A DNA stretch of 14,276 nt, from the NCBI GenBank assembly GCA_003545155.1, contig DQCH01000016.1, forward strand, positions 1-14,276, written 5' to 3'. Shown here piece after piece: positions 1 through 7,158 of this stretch. The position numbers and the translations under genes are program-made. This DNA is from Candidatus Acetothermia bacterium (GTDB taxonomy: Bacteria; Bipolaricaulota; Bipolaricaulia; UBA7950; UBA9294). Within the stretch, counting starts at the first letter, position 1, and each line of letters starts with the position of its first letter. The notes under the pieces are model-generated. The model did not search any database and was not told the DNA's origin. It saw only the letters and a program-made list of their open reading frames with translations.

Positions 1-342
1 GTGAGTCCAGGGCTCCTTGGGGATCCAGCGGCGGTGATTGCCGTCTGTCAGGACTTGGCCGAAGCGCGTGAGCGGGGCGGAACACTGGGCGAGACGTTCT
101 TAGCACCGGTGGACGCCGCGATGGCGACCGAGAACCTCCTTCTGGCTGCGTATGCAGAGGGCTTAGGGACCTGCGTAGTTGCCTCCTTTCATCGCGGTGC
201 AGTTGGTCGGCTTCTCGCCTTACCAAGGAGGGTCGAGCCGATGCTGCTCATCTCCGTAGGCTGGCCAGCAGAGTCTCCTCCCGTTCCCTCGCGCCGCAAG
301 GAAGGTATCGTATTCTTTGAGGTGTATAATGGGCCAGGTTGA
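1..342 (+). CDS. Nitroreductase-family protein, C-terminal part (5' truncated by window)
   Basis: The 113 visible residues look like the C-terminal half of a nitroreductase-fold flavoprotein. These FMN enzymes use NAD(P)H to reduce nitro, quinone or similar groups in the cytoplasm. Seen directly: a segment like AVIAVCQDLAEAR, then DAAMATENLLLAAYAEGLGTC (the helix typical of the family, here with the catalytically neutral 'GLGTC' turn), then LLALPRRVEPMLLISVGWPAE and a terminal VFFEVY. All of these match in order the end of family members. The GTG at base 1 is only an in-frame valine, because the usual N-terminal FMN-binding arginine/serine region is missing and must lie upstream. The stop at 340-342 overlaps the next gene, so the two are probably co-transcribed. 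The substrate cannot be inferred. Confidence 0.75.
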   Translation: MSPGLLGDPAAVIAVCQDLAEARERGGTLGETFLAPVDAAMATENLLLAAYAEGLGTCVVASFHRGAVGRLLALPRRVEPMLLISVGWPAESPPVPSRRKEGIVFFEVYNGPG

Positions 343-694
343 GCTGGAAGAGCGCCTCTTCGGGCTCATCGGCTACATGGTGACAAGCGGGCGGAACCTT
401 CTCGATGAGACCCCGCTTTACGGTCCCTTTCGGCTGGTGGACGCCGCGAGTCGGCTGATCTTATTACTGGAAGATGAAGAGATAATTAGCTCTCGTCTCT
501 CCACTATTCGAGAGCGGATCGATGCGGGCAAGTACTCCGTCATGACGAGTCCCGGGGAGTTTCGAACGTTCCTGGACTCTCTGGTGGATGCCCTGGTCGA
601 TCACATGAATCCCGGCAAAGGAAAGGAGGTGATTCGCGGAAAAAGAATCGGAAAAAATAAAACGAATACTGGTGTCAATTTAGGAGGCGAATGA
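329..694 (+). CDS. Small conserved helical protein (possibly DUF6092 family)
   Basis: This is a predicted 121-residue soluble protein of unknown function. I chose the ATG at 329 over the upstream TTG at 317 because a GAGGTG ribosome site (319-324) sits just before it. The start lies inside the end of the nitroreductase-like gene (14-base overlap), which implies translational coupling. Residues 1-95 are mostly amphipathic helix, with a block around residues 18-48 (MVTSGRNLLDE, YGPFRLVDAASRL) that resembles, from memory, the DUF6092 family of actinobacteria and other bacteria. The last 25 residues are basic and low in complexity (many K, N, G) and look disordered. There are no catalytic motifs, cysteines or membrane segments. 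It ends one base before the binding-protein gene, so it may be the first fully visible gene of the transporter operon. Confidence 0.6.
   Translation: MGQVELEERLFGLIGYMVTSGRNLLDETPLYGPFRLVDAASRLILLLEDEEIISSRLSTIRERIDAGKYSVMTSPGEFRTFLDSLVDALVDHMNPGKGKEVIRGKRIGKNKTNTGVNLGGE
681..687 (+). promoter_or_regulatory. Strong ribosome binding site of the binding-protein gene
   Basis: The sequence TAGGAGG lies 8 bases before the ATG at 696 and within the last codons of the preceding gene. It fixes the start of the substrate-binding protein and is among the best matches to the anti-Shine-Dalgarno sequence in the window. This fits the high expression expected for an extracytoplasmic binding protein. Confidence 0.7.
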
Positions 695-695
695 C

Positions 696-2360
696 ATGAA
701 ACGCAGTTTAGTAATTGGTGTTATCGGTTTGCTGGTAGTAAGTATTGGTTTGGTCTGCTGGGCCGGAGGAAGCCTTCGGTCCACCTTTGCCTGGCCTACA
801 TACGCTGATCCGGCGGTGGGTTCAGACTATTCGAGCTCTTCCACTCTAGTCAACCTCTATGACTCACTCGTCTATCCGACCCTTGAAGGCAGTGTGAAAC
901 CAGATGTTGCCGAAAGTTGGGACGCATCACCGGATGGGCTGACCTGGACTTTCTACCTGAGGTCGGGGGTCAAGTTCCATGACGGCACCGAACTCACCGC
1001 TGAGGACGTGGCCTTTAGCATGGATAGGCTAACGACCATTGGAGAGGGTTATGGCTATCTGTTCATTGGGCGGGTCGCGAGCACTGAGGCGGTCGATAAG
1101 TACACGGTCAGGTTTCATATGGCCGAGACGTTTGGACCGTTCTTAACCAACCTCGTACGGCTCTACATCCTGAACAAGGACCTCGTGATGGCCAATCTCG
1201 AGGATGGTCCTTACGATGACTTTGGCGACTACGGCAAGAAGTACCTCCTCACCCATGATGCTGGCTCTGGGGCTTATACGATAAAGGAGTTCCCCCTGGA
1301 GGAGTATGTGCTCATGGAGAAGTACCCGGATTACTGGGGGGAGATCGATCCAGATGCTCCTGATGAGGTCAAGTTTATTGCTACTACAGAAGCGATGACC
1401 GTCAGAACCTTGATGGCCAATAAGGAGCTCGAGATCTCCGACCAGTGGCAAACGGCAGAGGGGTTTGCGACGCTCGATAGAATGGAAGGCGTGGATATCG
1501 CGCGGTTCTACATGGGCGGCGTTTTCTTCTATATGATCCACACGAAGAGGGTTCCGACTGATTGTATCCACTTCCGCAAGGCCATGGCTTGGGCCGTGGA
1601 TTACGAGACAGCGGCTGCATTGGATGAGAGCCATCCAGCTCATGGGCCGGTCTCCGTTGACTTTCCCGGCTGGAACCCAGATGTATTTACCTATCATCAA
1701 GATCTGGACAAGGCGTGTCAGGAACTCGCGCTCTCGAAGTACGCCACTTCTGACGTCCTCGATTGCATTGAGGTCTGCTGCGGCGATGATGGATGCACAA
1801 CGGCCCAGGAAAGGATCTGCTATAGAGAATGCTGGGACAAGATTGGGCTTGAGGTCGATGTCCACTGGTGCGCCGAGGTGCCAACGGAGGAGAAGGTCGC
1901 CCTCCTATTCCAGGCGAACATGGCCGAGATCGGGATCAAGGTGAACGTCATCAGAACTCCATGGATGACGATGATCGATGAAATGGCGGATATGGAGGCA
2001 AGCCCCAATATCGAGACGATCTACGTCGCTCCTCACTATCCCGAAGCGGGCTCGATGTTGGAATCGCGGTATCACTCAGACTCTGCTGCAACATGGGAGC
2101 AGAACGAGTGGTTGCTCGATTGGATTTTCGATGCGGCGATCAAGGACGCGATCGCAACGGTCGACATAGAGACGCGATTCGCGAAATACCGCGACCTTCA
2201 GGATTACATTGTTGCCCTCTGCCCCTCGATCTACTTGAACGATCAACTGGAGAGGCACGCCTACCAGAGCTACATTGACTGGCCGGCGGCCAAGGGCAAT
2301 GTCATCAAAGTGATGGGATACAACATGGACGCGCGCTTTATCAAGGTACTGCCACACTAG
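696..2360 (+). CDS. ABC transporter substrate-binding protein, family 5 (peptide/nickel type), with a Cys-rich insert
   Basis: This is the extracytoplasmic receptor (554 residues) that delivers the solute to the permeases encoded just downstream. Residues 1-24 form a Sec-type signal: MKR, a long hydrophobic stretch, then CWAGG. The cysteine at 21 has valine before it, so it is a poor lipobox and lipid anchoring is doubtful. The SBP_bac_5 hallmark follows at about 70-110: VAESWDASPDGLTWTFYLR, then GVKFHDGTELTAEDVAFSMDR. Residues 295-310 (KAMAWAVDYE) and 400-417 (VALLFQANMAEIGIKV) are also family landmarks. The oddity is residues 352-392, where seven cysteines (357, 361, 362, 367, 375, 379, 392) lie in a stretch that most relatives lack. 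Further cysteines are at 290 and 341. The frame is intact on both sides. The family binds peptides, nickel, sugars or opines, and the ligand here is unknown. An alternative is a dipeptide- or cyclic-amide-specific receptor, given the downstream enzymes. Confidence 0.9.
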   Translation: MKRSLVIGVIGLLVVSIGLVCWAGGSLRSTFAWPTYADPAVGSDYSSSSTLVNLYDSLVYPTLEGSVKPDVAESWDASPDGLTWTFYLRSGVKFHDGTELTAEDVAFSMDRLTTIGEGYGYLFIGRVASTEAVDKYTVRFHMAETFGPFLTNLVRLYILNKDLVMANLEDGPYDDFGDYGKKYLLTHDAGSGAYTIKEFPLEEYVLMEKYPDYWGEIDPDAPDEVKFIATTEAMTVRTLMANKELEISDQWQTAEGFATLDRMEGVDIARFYMGGVFFYMIHTKRVPTDCIHFRKAMAWAVDYETAAALDESHPAHGPVSVDFPGWNPDVFTYHQDLDKACQELALSKYATSDVLDCIEVCCGDDGCTTAQERICYRECWDKIGLEVDVHWCAEVPTEEKVALLFQANMAEIGIKVNVIRTPWMTMIDEMADMEASPNIETIYVAPHYPEAGSMLESRYHSDSAATWEQNEWLLDWIFDAAIKDAIATVDIETRFAKYRDLQDYIVALCPSIYLNDQLERHAYQSYIDWPAAKGNVIKVMGYNMDARFIKVLPH

Positions 2361-2419
2361 TTAAGCCAGCAGTAGGACGCGTTCGAGGCTAGATAAAGAG
2401 GAGAAGCTTTAAGAACGTC

Positions 2420-2452
2420 AGGGAGGGGGCAGCTTATTCCTGCCCCTTCCCT
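2420..2452 (+). promoter_or_regulatory. 13-bp intercistronic RNA hairpin between binding protein and permease
   Basis: Bases 2420-2432 pair with 2440-2452 as a 13-bp stem (12 Watson-Crick pairs and one G-U at 2425/2447), mostly G-C, with a 7-base loop CTTATTC. It lies in the largest gap of the transporter operon (106 bases). It ends one base before the ACTGGAGG ribosome site of the permease gene. There is no run of U after it, so it is not a classic intrinsic terminator. Hairpins at this position in binding-protein transporter operons are known to protect the upstream mRNA 3' end and to lower downstream expression. That role is inferred here. Confidence 0.6.
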
Positions 2453-2466
2453 ACTGGAGGCAAAGC

Positions 2467-3495
2467 ATGAGGCTCGGAGTCTTTCTTCTAAAGAGGTTAC
2501 TGCACTCGATATTTGTCCTTCTCGGGCTCTCAATCCTTATTTTTATCATCGCCCGGGTGATGCCAGGGGACCCGGCGAGGCTTGCCCTTGGACCAAGGGC
2601 ACCGGAGTGGGCCGTGCAGAGGGTAAGGGAGAGTATGTACCTCGATAAGCCACTCTATGCCCAATACTACTACTGGTTGAAGGATGCCCTTCATGGCGAC
2701 TTCGGAGAATCGCTGGTGACGCGCCGCGACGTTGCAACCGATATCAAGGAATTCCTTCCAGCAACTATGGAGTTGGTCCTCTTCTCCGGTGTGATCATGG
2801 CAGTCTTTGGGATACTTCTGGGGGCGATCTCCGCGAGATATAGCAACACCTGGATCGACAACGTCGTCCGCATCGGTTCCTACGCAGGGGTTGTTACACC
2901 ATCGTTTGTATTTGCTGTCCTATTTTTGTTGATCTTCGGCTACGTCTTACATATCCTGCCCAGTATCGGAAGGATTAGCTCGGGGGTGGCGCGTCCGCCT
3001 GTGATCACCGGTTTGATAACGATCGATGGTCTTTTCACAGGGCACTTTGCCGCGGTTCTCGATGCACTGAAACACCTCATTATGCCCGGAGTGGCTCTGG
3101 CTCTGGGCGGAATGTCTCAGGAGGCGCGCATCACTCGCTCGAGCATGTCCGACAACCTAAGGAAGGACTATATCGCCGCAGAAAGGGCCCAAGGCATACC
3201 GGAGCGCGTCATCAACCTAAAATACCTCCTCAAGCCGTCGCTCATACCGACTGTATCCATATTGGGGCTCGACTTTGCGGCATTGTTGGCCAATGCCTTT
3301 CTCGTCGAGTTGATCTTCAATTGGCCAGGGATGTCTCGCTACGGTATAAACGGGATGTTGCGTAAGGATCTAAACGCCATCATTGCCGTAATCATGGTAA
3401 TGGGTCTGGTCTTCATAGTCGTAAATATCCTAGTCGATCTAATAGTTGCTTTTCTTGACCCCAGGATCAGGCTGGGTGCGGAAAGGAGTAAGTAG
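2467..3495 (+). CDS. dppB: ABC transporter permease, DppB/OppB family
   Basis: This is the first membrane subunit (342 residues) of the importer. It follows family order: an N-terminal membrane helix (about residues 8-30) ending in RVMPGDPA, the typical DppB sequence; a periplasmic segment to about 98; then five further hydrophobic segments near 102-122, 138-165, 203-217, 262-284 and 303-330. The cytoplasmic coupling (EAA-like) loop is at about 235-257 (YIAAERAQGIPERVI), followed by the characteristic VELIFNWPGMSRYG. The length is normal. A TGGAGG site just before the ATG supports the start. The gene lies downstream of the hairpin and just upstream of the second permease, with which it would form the translocation pore. 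The symbol reflects family only, since the substrate is unproven. Confidence 0.92.
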   Translation: MRLGVFLLKRLLHSIFVLLGLSILIFIIARVMPGDPARLALGPRAPEWAVQRVRESMYLDKPLYAQYYYWLKDALHGDFGESLVTRRDVATDIKEFLPATMELVLFSGVIMAVFGILLGAISARYSNTWIDNVVRIGSYAGVVTPSFVFAVLFLLIFGYVLHILPSIGRISSGVARPPVITGLITIDGLFTGHFAAVLDALKHLIMPGVALALGGMSQEARITRSSMSDNLRKDYIAAERAQGIPERVINLKYLLKPSLIPTVSILGLDFAALLANAFLVELIFNWPGMSRYGINGMLRKDLNAIIAVIMVMGLVFIVVNILVDLIVAFLDPRIRLGAERSK

Positions 3496-3496
3496 G

Positions 3497-4384
3497 ATGG
3501 AACGCAGTGCACATGCCACGTTCTGGTCGAGAAAACTGGAGGGATTTGGAAGAGGATGGTACAAGTTTTCTCGTAATCCGTTGTCAATCATAGGGCTAAT
3601 TGCAGTTCTTTTGGTCTCCTTCTTGGCGACTTTTGCTCCTTTTGTTGCCCCTTACCCCAAGCACGCGGGGGTATTTGTTAACTTTGCCGAGGCAAGCCAA
3701 CCTCCCAGCTTGAGACATCTTTTTGGCACCGATGTAGTCGGTAGGGACATCCTGAGTCGGATCTTCTTTGGTTTCAGATTCTCCCTGATGTTAGGCGTTG
3801 TTGTTCTGACGCTGGTTGTCCCTCCAGGAGTTATCTTGGGTTTAACTGCAGGCTACTTTAAAGGTACATGGATAGATACGGTGATCATGCGGATCACAGA
3901 TATATTTGTTGCAGTTCCACCCCTGATTTTGGCCTTGGCAATCTGCTCTGTCTTGTCCCCTAACATCTTCCATGCTATGATTGCTGTCTCTTTGATGTGG
4001 TGGCCATGGTACACTCGGTTGGTGTACGGTCTTTCCTCTTCCCTGCGTAACGAGTTTTTCGTTCAAGCGGCTGAAGTTACTGGAGCCAGTAGACTACATA
4101 TTCTTTTCAAGGAGATACTCCCCAATTGTCTCTCCCCCATCTTCACCAAGATGAGCTTGGACATGGGCTGGGTTATCTTGATCGGGGCTTCCCTGAGCTT
4201 TGTGGGGCTTGGGGTGCAGCCTCCAAAACCAGGGTTAGGTACGATGGTCGCTGACGGTCGCATCTACATGCCGGACCAGTGGTGGATCACTGTATTCCCG
4301 GCGTTTGCAATCATGCTTGTCGTTCTGGGGTTTAATCTACTGGGAGATGGCTTGCGCGACCTGTTTGCTGTAGAGGAGGTCTAG
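3497..4384 (+). CDS. dppC: ABC transporter permease, DppC/OppC family
   Basis: This is the second pore subunit (295 residues). The ATG at 3497 is preferred to an upstream in-frame start at 3446, because GAAAGGAG (3481-3488) is correctly spaced from it and the N-terminus then matches the family. The earlier start would overlap the preceding permease heavily. Residues 25-52 hold the first membrane helix (SRNPLSIIGLIAVLLV). Residues 75-90 contain the DppC signature FGTDVVGRDILSRI, and residues 185-210 carry the coupling loop (FFVQAAEVTGAS, then ILFKEILPN). The C-terminus GDGLRDLF is also typical. It starts one base after the previous stop and ends 6 bases before the first ATPase. Its base composition looks a little more A+T-rich than its neighbours, though this is an impression only. 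Confidence 0.92.
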   Translation: MERSAHATFWSRKLEGFGRGWYKFSRNPLSIIGLIAVLLVSFLATFAPFVAPYPKHAGVFVNFAEASQPPSLRHLFGTDVVGRDILSRIFFGFRFSLMLGVVVLTLVVPPGVILGLTAGYFKGTWIDTVIMRITDIFVAVPPLILALAICSVLSPNIFHAMIAVSLMWWPWYTRLVYGLSSSLRNEFFVQAAEVTGASRLHILFKEILPNCLSPIFTKMSLDMGWVILIGASLSFVGLGVQPPKPGLGTMVADGRIYMPDQWWITVFPAFAIMLVVLGFNLLGDGLRDLFAVEEV

Positions 4385-4390
4385 CGTTAA

Positions 4391-5371
4391 ATGATCGCAC
4401 CTCTATTGGAGATCAAGAATCTGCATGTAGGCTTCGACATCTATGGGGGTCACCTCAAGGTCCTTGATGGGGTGACCTTCGCTGTGGGAAAGGGTGCAAA
4501 AGTCGGTTTGGTAGGAGAAACGGGATGCGGGAAGACGACTACCATGAAGTCCGTAATGAGGATCCTTCCCATACCGCCGGGAAGGCTCACCGAAGGAGAG
4601 ATCTTCTTTAAGGAGAGCGACCTTTTGCGGGTGAACCTAAAAAAGGTGCGTGGGGTCAAAGGCAAGGGCATATCAATGATCTTCCAGGATCCGACGGCGG
4701 CTCTCAATCCTGTCTTTACCATCGGGCGGCAATTGATGGATGTAGTCAAGTATTCGAAGGGGGCGGGGGAAAACCAGGCAAAGGATACGATTAAGGATCG
4801 GGCCATAAATGCTCTCAAAGATGTTTCGATGCCAGATCCAGAAAGAATTATGGAGAACTATCCCATCCAGCTAAGCGGGGGGATGAGGCAACGGGTCTGC
4901 ATCGCTATGGCCTTAGTGACCGGATCGGAGCTTCTGATAGCGGATGAGCCTACAACCTCACTCGATGTCACCATTCAAGACCAAGTCCTTCGCCTGTTGG
5001 GAAACTTGGTGGAGGAGAAGAGGAACTCGACGATTCTGATCACCCACTCACTGGGGATCGTTAGGGAGTGGACCGATCGGGTCTATGTGATGTATGCTGG
5101 GAGTATGGTCGAGGCCGCACCGACCAAGGGACTCTTCTCCAACCCGCTGCACCCCTATACCCAGGGGCTGATGAAGGCCGTCCCGAAACTGACTGGGGAG
5201 GGCATCGCCGAGGGAGTTCCTGGGAGAATCCCCAATTACCTAAACCCTCCATCGGGCTGTAGGTTCCATCCTCGCTGCCCCCATGTGATGCGAATCTGCG
5301 AGCAGGAGAGGCCCCCCTTCTTTAACGCGGGAAGCGACCATCAGGTGGCCTGTTTCCTTTATAAGGAGTGA
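4391..5371 (+). CDS. dppD: ABC transporter ATP-binding protein, DppD/OppD family
   Basis: This cytoplasmic ATPase subunit (326 residues) powers the importer. Every nucleotide-binding motif is intact: Walker A GETGCGKTT at 42-50, Q-loop Q99 (MIFQDP), signature LSGGMRQRV at 161-169, Walker B LLIADEP at 181-187 with catalytic E186, and switch H219. The C-terminal oligopeptide-transporter extension is present (NPLHPYTQGL near 251, then cysteines 290, 296, 303 and 321). In characterised Dpp/Opp systems this four-cysteine region can hold a [4Fe-4S] cluster. The start ATG lies 11 bases after AGGAGG (4374-4379). It forms an apparent heterodimer with the next gene product, whose signature is degenerate, so this subunit supplies the canonical signature of the pair. 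Confidence 0.93.
   Translation: MIAPLLEIKNLHVGFDIYGGHLKVLDGVTFAVGKGAKVGLVGETGCGKTTTMKSVMRILPIPPGRLTEGEIFFKESDLLRVNLKKVRGVKGKGISMIFQDPTAALNPVFTIGRQLMDVVKYSKGAGENQAKDTIKDRAINALKDVSMPDPERIMENYPIQLSGGMRQRVCIAMALVTGSELLIADEPTTSLDVTIQDQVLRLLGNLVEEKRNSTILITHSLGIVREWTDRVYVMYAGSMVEAAPTKGLFSNPLHPYTQGLMKAVPKLTGEGIAEGVPGRIPNYLNPPSGCRFHPRCPHVMRICEQERPPFFNAGSDHQVACFLYKE
5363..5368 (+). promoter_or_regulatory. Ribosome binding site that decides the DppF start
   Basis: AAGGAG overlaps the first possible GTG (5368), which therefore cannot be served by it. It lies 8 bases before a second GTG at 5377, an ideal spacing. The site is embedded in the last codons of the preceding ATPase gene. Confidence 0.55.
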
Positions 5372-5376
5372 GCACA

Positions 5377-6372
5377 GTGACAGAAGAGATCCTAACCGTC
5401 AAAGATCTGAAGAAGTACTTTCTTACAAGCCGCGGGACGGTCAAGGCGGTCGATGGGGTCACTTTTTCCATCAAAGAGGGAGAGATGCTGGGATTGGTCG
5501 GGGAGTCGGGCTCGGGCAAGAGCACGGTGGCTTATACGCTGGTAGGAATCTATCAGCCTACCGCGGGAGAGATCACGTTTAAGGGGCAAGACATAGGCAA
5601 GGATTTCAGCAAGCGCCTAAAACCCTTGAAGAAAGATATCCAAATTGTCTTTCAGGACCCGGGCTCCTCGCTCAATCCCAGGAGGAGTATCAAGCAGATC
5701 CTTGAACTTCCCTTAAAAGTTCATCATATCTCGAGTAATAAAGGCATAATAGAACAAGTAGCAAAACTATTAGAGATGGTCGAGCTGCCTCTGGACTACC
5801 AGTATAAATACCCACAAGCGATCGGCGGTGGGGAGAAGCAGATGGTGGCGGTTGCTAGAGCTCTTGCTACCAATCCCTCTTTCGTCGTCTTAGATGAACC
5901 GACCTCGGCACTCGACGTCTCAGTGCAGGCCAAGATCATCAACTTGCTGATGCGGCTGCAACAAAGGCTTAACCTGACCTACCTCTTTATTACCCATGAC
6001 CTGAGCTTAATGAGAAACGTGGCAACGAGAGTGGCAATTATGTACCTGGGCAAGATGTGTGAGGTTGCTTGCACTTCGGAGTTCTTTCAGAACCCGTTGC
6101 ATCCGTACACTCAGATGCTGCTCTCCTCCATCCCAGTTGTCTCTGACGAGGAGGAGATGCTCAAGCCCAAGAAGATCCTCTCTCGAGGAGAGATTCCCAG
6201 TCCGGTCAATGTCCCGCCCGGGTGCAGTTTTCACCTGCGATGTCCTGAGGGGATGGAACTATGCTCCCAGGTCGATCCCGGGATGGTGGAAGTTGGAGAG
6301 GAACACACTGTCAGGTGTCACCTGTTTCAGGGAGCCAAGATCGCGGCTTCCACGAGTCAAGGAGAGGAGTGA
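5377..6372 (+). CDS. dppF: ABC transporter ATP-binding protein, DppF/OppF family, with altered signature motif
   Basis: This is the second ATPase of the importer (331 residues from the GTG at 5377). An earlier GTG at 5368 would add three residues but sits on top of the ribosome site. Walker A GESGSGKST is at 42-50, the Q-loop glutamine at 93 (VFQDPGSSLNP), Walker B VVLDEPTSALD near 170-180 and switch H207 (FITHDLS). The signature is IGGGEKQM (149-156) where the family has LSGGxxQR, so the ATP-contacting serine is replaced by glycine. Because each signature completes the other subunit's ATP site, the site using DppD's Walker A is probably weakened. The C-terminal region has the PLHPYTQ box (near 240) and four cysteines (283, 289, 296, 314). 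It is followed after 4 bases by the racemase gene, so transport and catabolism are in one transcript. Confidence 0.91.
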   Translation: MTEEILTVKDLKKYFLTSRGTVKAVDGVTFSIKEGEMLGLVGESGSGKSTVAYTLVGIYQPTAGEITFKGQDIGKDFSKRLKPLKKDIQIVFQDPGSSLNPRRSIKQILELPLKVHHISSNKGIIEQVAKLLEMVELPLDYQYKYPQAIGGGEKQMVAVARALATNPSFVVLDEPTSALDVSVQAKIINLLMRLQQRLNLTYLFITHDLSLMRNVATRVAIMYLGKMCEVACTSEFFQNPLHPYTQMLLSSIPVVSDEEEMLKPKKILSRGEIPSPVNVPPGCSFHLRCPEGMELCSQVDPGMVEVGEEHTVRCHLFQGAKIAASTSQGEE

Positions 6373-6376
6373 CTAC

Positions 6377-7147
6377 ATGTCCAAGATTCTTTTTATCGAT
6401 CCGGTGGGTACGGATCTGTTCGATAAACCCATCCAAGAATTTCTCGAGACGGCCAAGGCGCCCGAGACTGAGCTTGACGTAGTTTCCCTCAAGCGAGGGC
6501 CGATGCACCTGGAGTATCACTACTATGAGGCATTGATCTTAGCCGATACCCTGCATGTTGTGCGTCAAGCGGAACTCGATGGATACGACGCTGCGGTGAT
6601 CGGGTGCTTTTACGACCCGGGGTTGTATGAGGCACGTGAGATCACCGATCGACTTGTGGTGACAGCTCCTGCCGAGGCGGCGATGCACATTGCCACAACC
6701 TTGGGACACACCTTCTCTATCCTTGTCGGACGAAAGAAATGGATCCCAAAGATGCACGAGAATGTGGTCAAATATGGATTCTCCGATCAACTGGCCTCGT
6801 TTAAGTCGCTTGACATGGGTGTCTACGACTTCCAAGAGGATCCAGAAGAGACAGCGCGGCGTATGCGGGCGGCAGCGAAAGAGGCGGTGGGGAAGGACGG
6901 AGCCGAGGTCATCATCTTGGGGTGTACTATCGAGTTTGGTTTCTACAAGGAACTACAAGAGGAGTTTCAAGTTCCGGTGATCGACGCGGTCCTCGCGCCT
7001 CTCAAATACGCTGAATTCCTCGTGGAGTTGCGGGACCGTTTCGATTGGTCGCACAGCAAGGTCTACGGCTATCAATCGCCACCACAGGACGAAATAGAAA
7101 GCTGGAAGTTGGAGGAGCAGTACGGCACCTCGGGGCTTTGGGGGTAG
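6377..7147 (+). CDS. Asp/Glu/hydantoin racemase family protein
   Basis: This is a predicted cytoplasmic, cofactor-independent racemase of 256 residues. The ATG at 6377 follows GGAGAGGAG (6361-6369). The open frame continues upstream to 6059, but that part is the out-of-frame shadow of the ATPase gene. The two catalytic cysteines of the family are both present: C77 in VIGCFYDPG and C183 in ILGCTIEFG. Each sits at the end of a beta strand in one of the two similar halves, as in aspartate, glutamate and hydantoin racemases. N-terminal ILFIDPVGTD and the 'APAEAAMHIA' segment near 97-106 favour the hydantoin/allantoin racemase branch. Known members invert the C-alpha of amino acids or 5-substituted hydantoins. 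Its position directly before a hydantoinase-like gene supports a role on a cyclic or open ureido/amide substrate, but the substrate is inferred. Confidence 0.85.
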   Translation: MSKILFIDPVGTDLFDKPIQEFLETAKAPETELDVVSLKRGPMHLEYHYYEALILADTLHVVRQAELDGYDAAVIGCFYDPGLYEAREITDRLVVTAPAEAAMHIATTLGHTFSILVGRKKWIPKMHENVVKYGFSDQLASFKSLDMGVYDFQEDPEETARRMRAAAKEAVGKDGAEVIILGCTIEFGFYKELQEEFQVPVIDAVLAPLKYAEFLVELRDRFDWSHSKVYGYQSPPQDEIESWKLEEQYGTSGLWG

Positions 7148-7158
7148 GAAGGAGAAAG

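Noticed and set aside
1143..1865. Long open frame on the minus strand (240 codons) inside the binding-protein gene
   Set aside because: No family motifs, no ribosome site, and it lies fully opposite a gene with strong homology. It is a codon-bias shadow.
1764..1871. Frameshift or zinc-finger domain in the binding protein
   Set aside because: The frame before and after is the family frame, and the alternative frame here gives an Arg/Ser-rich shadow. The cysteine spacing does not match a standard zinc-finger pattern, and the protein is exported.
2420..2452. Intrinsic transcription terminator after the binding-protein gene
   Set aside because: The stem is strong but is followed by ACTGGAGG and a start codon, not by a U-run. 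Read-through to the permease is expected.
6059..6376. Upstream extension of the racemase reading frame
   Set aside because: It overlaps the DppF coding region in another frame, is Arg/Ser-rich and lacks any family sequence. The ATG at 6377 has a good ribosome site and gives the usual racemase N-terminus.
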